DNA from: an uncultured Muribaculaceae bacterium
GTDB lineage: Bacteria; Bacteroidota; Bacteroidia; Bacteroidales; Muribaculaceae
Direction: 5' to 3'
Assembly: GCA_947173755.1 (NCBI GenBank)
Contig: CAMWGM010000038.1
Span: forward strand, 1-10,518
Length of the DNA: 10,518 nt
The notes beneath the pieces were generated by a model. It was not told where the DNA came from. It was given only the letters and a program-made list of their open reading frames with translations, and did not search any database. A program made the translations under genes and the position numbers. This document shows, piece by piece, positions 8,762 to 10,518 of the stretch (positions within the stretch are counted from its first letter, which is position 1; each line of letters starts with the position of its first letter).

Positions 8762-9703
8762 TTATTTCACGACCACACGTGCGCTCGAGAGAGCGTTGAT
8801 CTGCAGGTCGGAGAGGATGCGTTTCACTGCCTGTGCGGCTGCTACAGGTGCACCGCAGTCATAGAGACGGGGACCGAAAGCAGCGATGGCGCCGAAACCG
8901 GGGACGATGGCGAGGAAACCGCCGCCGAAACTCGATATGGCAGGAACTCCGGTGGTCATGAGCCAGCCACGACGGTAACCCTTCGGGCCACGGGCAGCCA
9001 TGATCGAGAGAATCGACTGTGAATTGGCACCGTCAAATGCAATCTGTTTCGTGACAGGGTTGACACCGTCAGCGGCGATTGTCGCACCGAGGGTCGCTAT
9101 CTGTTCAGAAGAAGCGAGCATCGAGCGGAGACGGTTGGAGATGTTGACGCTGATCGATGTATCGTCATAGATCTCATAGCCGGCGGCCGCGAGAGTGTTG
9201 ACGGTATCCTTCTTTTCGGAATCGGCCATCGCCTCCTTGTAGAGTGCATCGTCAAACACGGGGCTTTCGCCTACCATATTGATGAGCATATTGGAAAGAA
9301 TATCCATCTTGCCGTCTGAATCACCGACAGGTTCTACCATTGAAATGGCACGGAGCGAGTGAGCGTGAACACCTTTAGGCTTCTTGACACCCGCGTCGGG
9401 ATTGCAACTGCATTTGCATTTCTCGAATTCGAGACCCATGCGCTGCACAAGTTCGGTGACAGGCATCTGGGTGAGCAACTGAGCCACGACGGGAAGTTTA
9501 CTGATGGCTCCAAGAGGATATGTGGCCTGTGTATCGCCTACATCAAACTTACGACCGTCGACCAGACGGATTGAAATACCGAATTTATCTGTATTGCGGC
9601 CGGCGACACGGGGATCTTCCTTACCCTCGCGGTCCTGTTTGTAAGTATCATAGGCCTTAACGGCAACTGACTTCAGATCGTCAAATGAAATAGTTCTTTC
9701 CAT
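8762..9703 (-). CDS. Glutaminase-fold protein, probably catalytically inactive
   Basis: This 313-residue cytosolic protein resembles the GlsA glutaminase family (serine-dependent, beta-lactamase-like fold). The resemblance lies in AISKLP at residues 66-71, MVEPVGDSDGK at 122-132, EIYDD at 177-181, ADGVNPVTK at 211-219, and GVPAISSFGGGFLAIVPGFG at 252-271 leading into AAFGPRLYDCGAPV. Residues expected for catalysis look replaced. The family SISK nucleophile motif reads AISK, so Ser is Ala66 (codon 9506-9508) while Lys69 stays. NAGAI is replaced around HSLRAIS, the RN motif after the acidic helix is absent, the TxGxY tyrosine region reads ARGPKGY, and PAKSG reads PAISS. A C-x-C-x-C motif (Cys96, 98, 100) sits in a short insertion. 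The frame is intact with no stops, so this looks like a retained pseudoenzyme, not a decayed gene. It has no co-directional neighbour nearby, and no exact promoter match was found upstream. Comparison is to the remembered family consensus. Confidence 0.75.
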   Translation of the reverse strand: MERTISFDDLKSVAVKAYDTYKQDREGKEDPRVAGRNTDKFGISIRLVDGRKFDVGDTQATYPLGAISKLPVVAQLLTQMPVTELVQRMGLEFEKCKCSCNPDAGVKKPKGVHAHSLRAISMVEPVGDSDGKMDILSNMLINMVGESPVFDDALYKEAMADSEKKDTVNTLAAAGYEIYDDTSISVNISNRLRSMLASSEQIATLGATIAADGVNPVTKQIAFDGANSQSILSIMAARGPKGYRRGWLMTTGVPAISSFGGGFLAIVPGFGAIAAFGPRLYDCGAPVAAAQAVKRILSDLQINALSSARVVVK

Positions 9704-9828
9704 ATCTTATTGCTTAGTAGAATTATTGAAAATGATAAAGTTGAAATTCCGTCACCGGGAACTGACCGTATGTCCGATCGCTTCACCGATGCTTTCGTTT
9801 TGCTTTTGCCTACTAAACGCCCTTAAGG

Positions 9829-9854
9829 CGCAAAGGGTTGAACGTTTCGCAAAG
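9829..9854. repeat. Two direct CGCAAAG copies 19 bp apart
   Basis: CGCAAAG occurs at 9829-9835 and again at 9848-9854, each followed by a T- and G-rich stretch containing TTGA. On the minus strand these read CTTTGCG, resembling two -33 type TTTGC elements upstream of the glutaminase-like gene. No matching TAnnTTTG box follows at the right distance. Confidence 0.4.
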
Positions 9855-9966
9855 TTTGACTCACGTTAACACGGCGTAAGATTCCCCGCGGCATCTGACC
9901 TGCTTCCGGCAACAGTGACATATATTATTATGTGACGAGAAATAAAAATTGTTACAATCTCAGTGG

Positions 9967-9986
9967 TGTTACAACCATATGTAACA
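9967..9986. promoter_or_regulatory. Inverted repeat TGTTAC-N8-GTAACA, possible operator
   Basis: TGTTAC at 9967-9972 and GTAACA at 9981-9986 form a perfect inverted repeat with an 8-nt spacer containing CATATG across its right edge. A further palindrome, ATTGT-T-ACAAT (9948-9958), lies just upstream and shares the GTTACA core. The paired sites resemble an operator for a dimeric regulator in the divergent control region. The regulator is not known. Confidence 0.4.
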
Positions 9987-10025
9987 TTTCCGCAACAATT
10001 TTTACACTCTCTTAAACATCTATTA

Positions 10026-10047
10026 ATGAAATATTTATGAAATATTG
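10026..10047. repeat. 11-bp tandem direct repeat
   Basis: ATGAAATATTT (10026-10036) is followed immediately by ATGAAATATTG (10037-10047), two units differing only in the last base. The unit length is close to one helical turn, so it would place two identical sites on the same DNA face upstream of the sigma factor promoter boxes. Confidence 0.6.
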
Positions 10048-10061
10048 TCATGTATTTGTAA

Positions 10062-10121
10062 TAAATTTGTAAAAGTTTTATCAGCAATATTTTTGTAATC
10101 CGCCGCAAGGTAGTACCTTTG
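10062..10121 (+). promoter_or_regulatory. Sigma factor promoter region with three TAnnTTTG boxes
   Basis: Three exact TAnnTTTG boxes occur: TAAATTTG (10062-10069), TATTTTTG (10088-10095) and TACCTTTG (10114-10121), each 26 bp from the next. The TTTG of each can act as the -33 element of the next box with an 18-nt spacer, slightly shorter than the 20 nt seen at the ruvX and purB promoters. The box at 10114 is the best candidate for the main start, giving transcription from about 10128 and a leader of about 57 nt that is rich in A and C and almost free of G. Confidence 0.65.
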
Positions 10122-10184
10122 TAATGTCAAACAAAACAAACGACATCTAAACTCAAATATTCATCATTTAAACTCTTATACATC

Positions 10185-10518
10185 ATGGCAAGCGTAGAAT
10201 TTCAGAAACAGCTCACATCACTTCAGGCAAACATGCTTAACTTCGCTCTGATGCTTACCGGCAACCGCGATAACGCATATGACCTGCTGCAGGACACTAT
10301 GCTCAAGGCCATGGATAACGAAGAAAAGTATGTAGAGCAGACCAATTTCAAGGGTTGGGTGTTCACTATCATGCGCAATATCTTCATCAACAACTATCGC
10401 CGCGTGGTCCGCAACGCTACTGTGGTTGACCAGACTGAAGACCTCTATCACCTCAACCTTTCTCAAGATTCCGGTTTCGAAAGCCCCGAAGGTTCTTTCG
10501 CCGCTCAGGAAATTACTG
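10185..10518 (+). CDS. ECF-like RNA polymerase sigma factor (partial, cut by right edge)
   Basis: The visible 111 residues open at MASVEFQKQLTSLQANM and stay in frame to the window end, so the C terminus is missing. The segment from about 17 to 73 is a sigma-70 region 2: helix MLNFALMLTGNRDNAYDLLQDTMLKAM at 17-43, then FKGWVFTIMRNIFINNYRR at 55-73, which matches the core-binding and -10 recognition helices. Residues 74-111 form an acidic linker that should lead to region 4. No anti-sigma partner is visible. The sequence is like a strongly conserved Bacteroidales sigma factor of ECF size. Codons are less GC-biased at third positions (gct, ctt, gaa) than in the upstream operon, as expected of a well-expressed gene. 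It is divergent from the glutaminase-like gene. Its regulon and signal cannot be told. Confidence 0.88.
   Translation, partial: MASVEFQKQLTSLQANMLNFALMLTGNRDNAYDLLQDTMLKAMDNEEKYVEQTNFKGWVFTIMRNIFINNYRRVVRNATVVDQTEDLYHLNLSQDSGFESPEGSFAAQEIT

Larger units (their letters stand above)
9704..10061. other. Divergent intergenic region between glutaminase-like gene and sigma factor
   Basis: No convincing gene was found here. An 80-codon leftward frame at 9866-10108 crosses the promoter boxes and has no recognisable pattern. The left part (9704-9900) has mixed composition, with a small CGCC/GGCG hairpin at 9818-9830 and two CGCAAAG copies. The right part is very AT-rich with GTTACA/TGTAAC repeats and an 11-bp tandem repeat. 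No exact TTTG/TAnnTTTG promoter for the leftward gene was found, so its promoter may be degenerate or use another sigma factor. Confidence 0.5.

Noticed and set aside
9948..10098. Repeated GTTACA/TTTGTAA units as a CRISPR-like array
   Set aside because: The units are only 6-7 bp, irregularly spaced and in both orientations, with no constant repeat plus unique spacer structure.
9866..10108. 80-codon leftward frame in the AT-rich intergenic region
   Set aside because: It covers the repeats and promoter boxes of the opposite strand. The Ile/Tyr/Lys-rich composition follows from AT-rich DNA, not from a protein pattern.

Overview
The window looks like a chromosomal segment of a Bacteroidales bacterium, most likely Muribaculaceae-like. 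This rests on three things: promoters of the Bacteroidota type (TTTG, about 20 bp, TAnnTTTG), start codons without Shine-Dalgarno sequences, and proteins that read as Bacteroidales orthologues (EttA, PurB, Dxs, TrkA/TrkH and a conserved ECF-type sigma factor). GC content is fairly high in genes and low in the last intergenic region. No phage, plasmid, transposon, CRISPR, tRNA or rRNA was seen.

Layout. Positions 1-1918 hold a leftward cluster in the order ruvX (GTG start), def, ettA; ettA runs off the left edge. Between 1919 and 2089 two near-perfect Bacteroidota promoters lie back to back, one driving ruvX leftward and one driving purB rightward. Positions 2090-8491 hold a compact rightward operon: purB, a 62-residue two-helix membrane protein, dxs, trkA and trkH. 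The last three genes are joined by 4-bp ATGA overlaps. A hairpin terminator follows at 8512-8545. Positions 8546-8761 hold no convincing gene. Positions 8762-9703 (leftward) encode a glutaminase-fold protein that appears to have lost its catalytic residues. Positions 9704-10184 are an AT-rich divergent control region with several repeats and regularly spaced promoter-like boxes. At 10185 a rightward sigma factor gene begins and is cut by the right edge.

How the genes fit together. The left cluster is translation and genome housekeeping: Holliday-junction resolvase-like or rRNA-processing nuclease, N-terminal deformylation of nascent proteins, and ribosome throttling. The right operon combines purine synthesis, the first step of the MEP isoprenoid pathway, and a complete TrkA/TrkH potassium uptake system with its cytosolic gate and membrane channel. 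The most unusual items are the apparent pseudo-glutaminase with a Cys-x-Cys-x-Cys motif and the sigma factor control region, where three TAnnTTTG boxes recur at exactly 26 bp. I did not find a wholly new multi-gene system.
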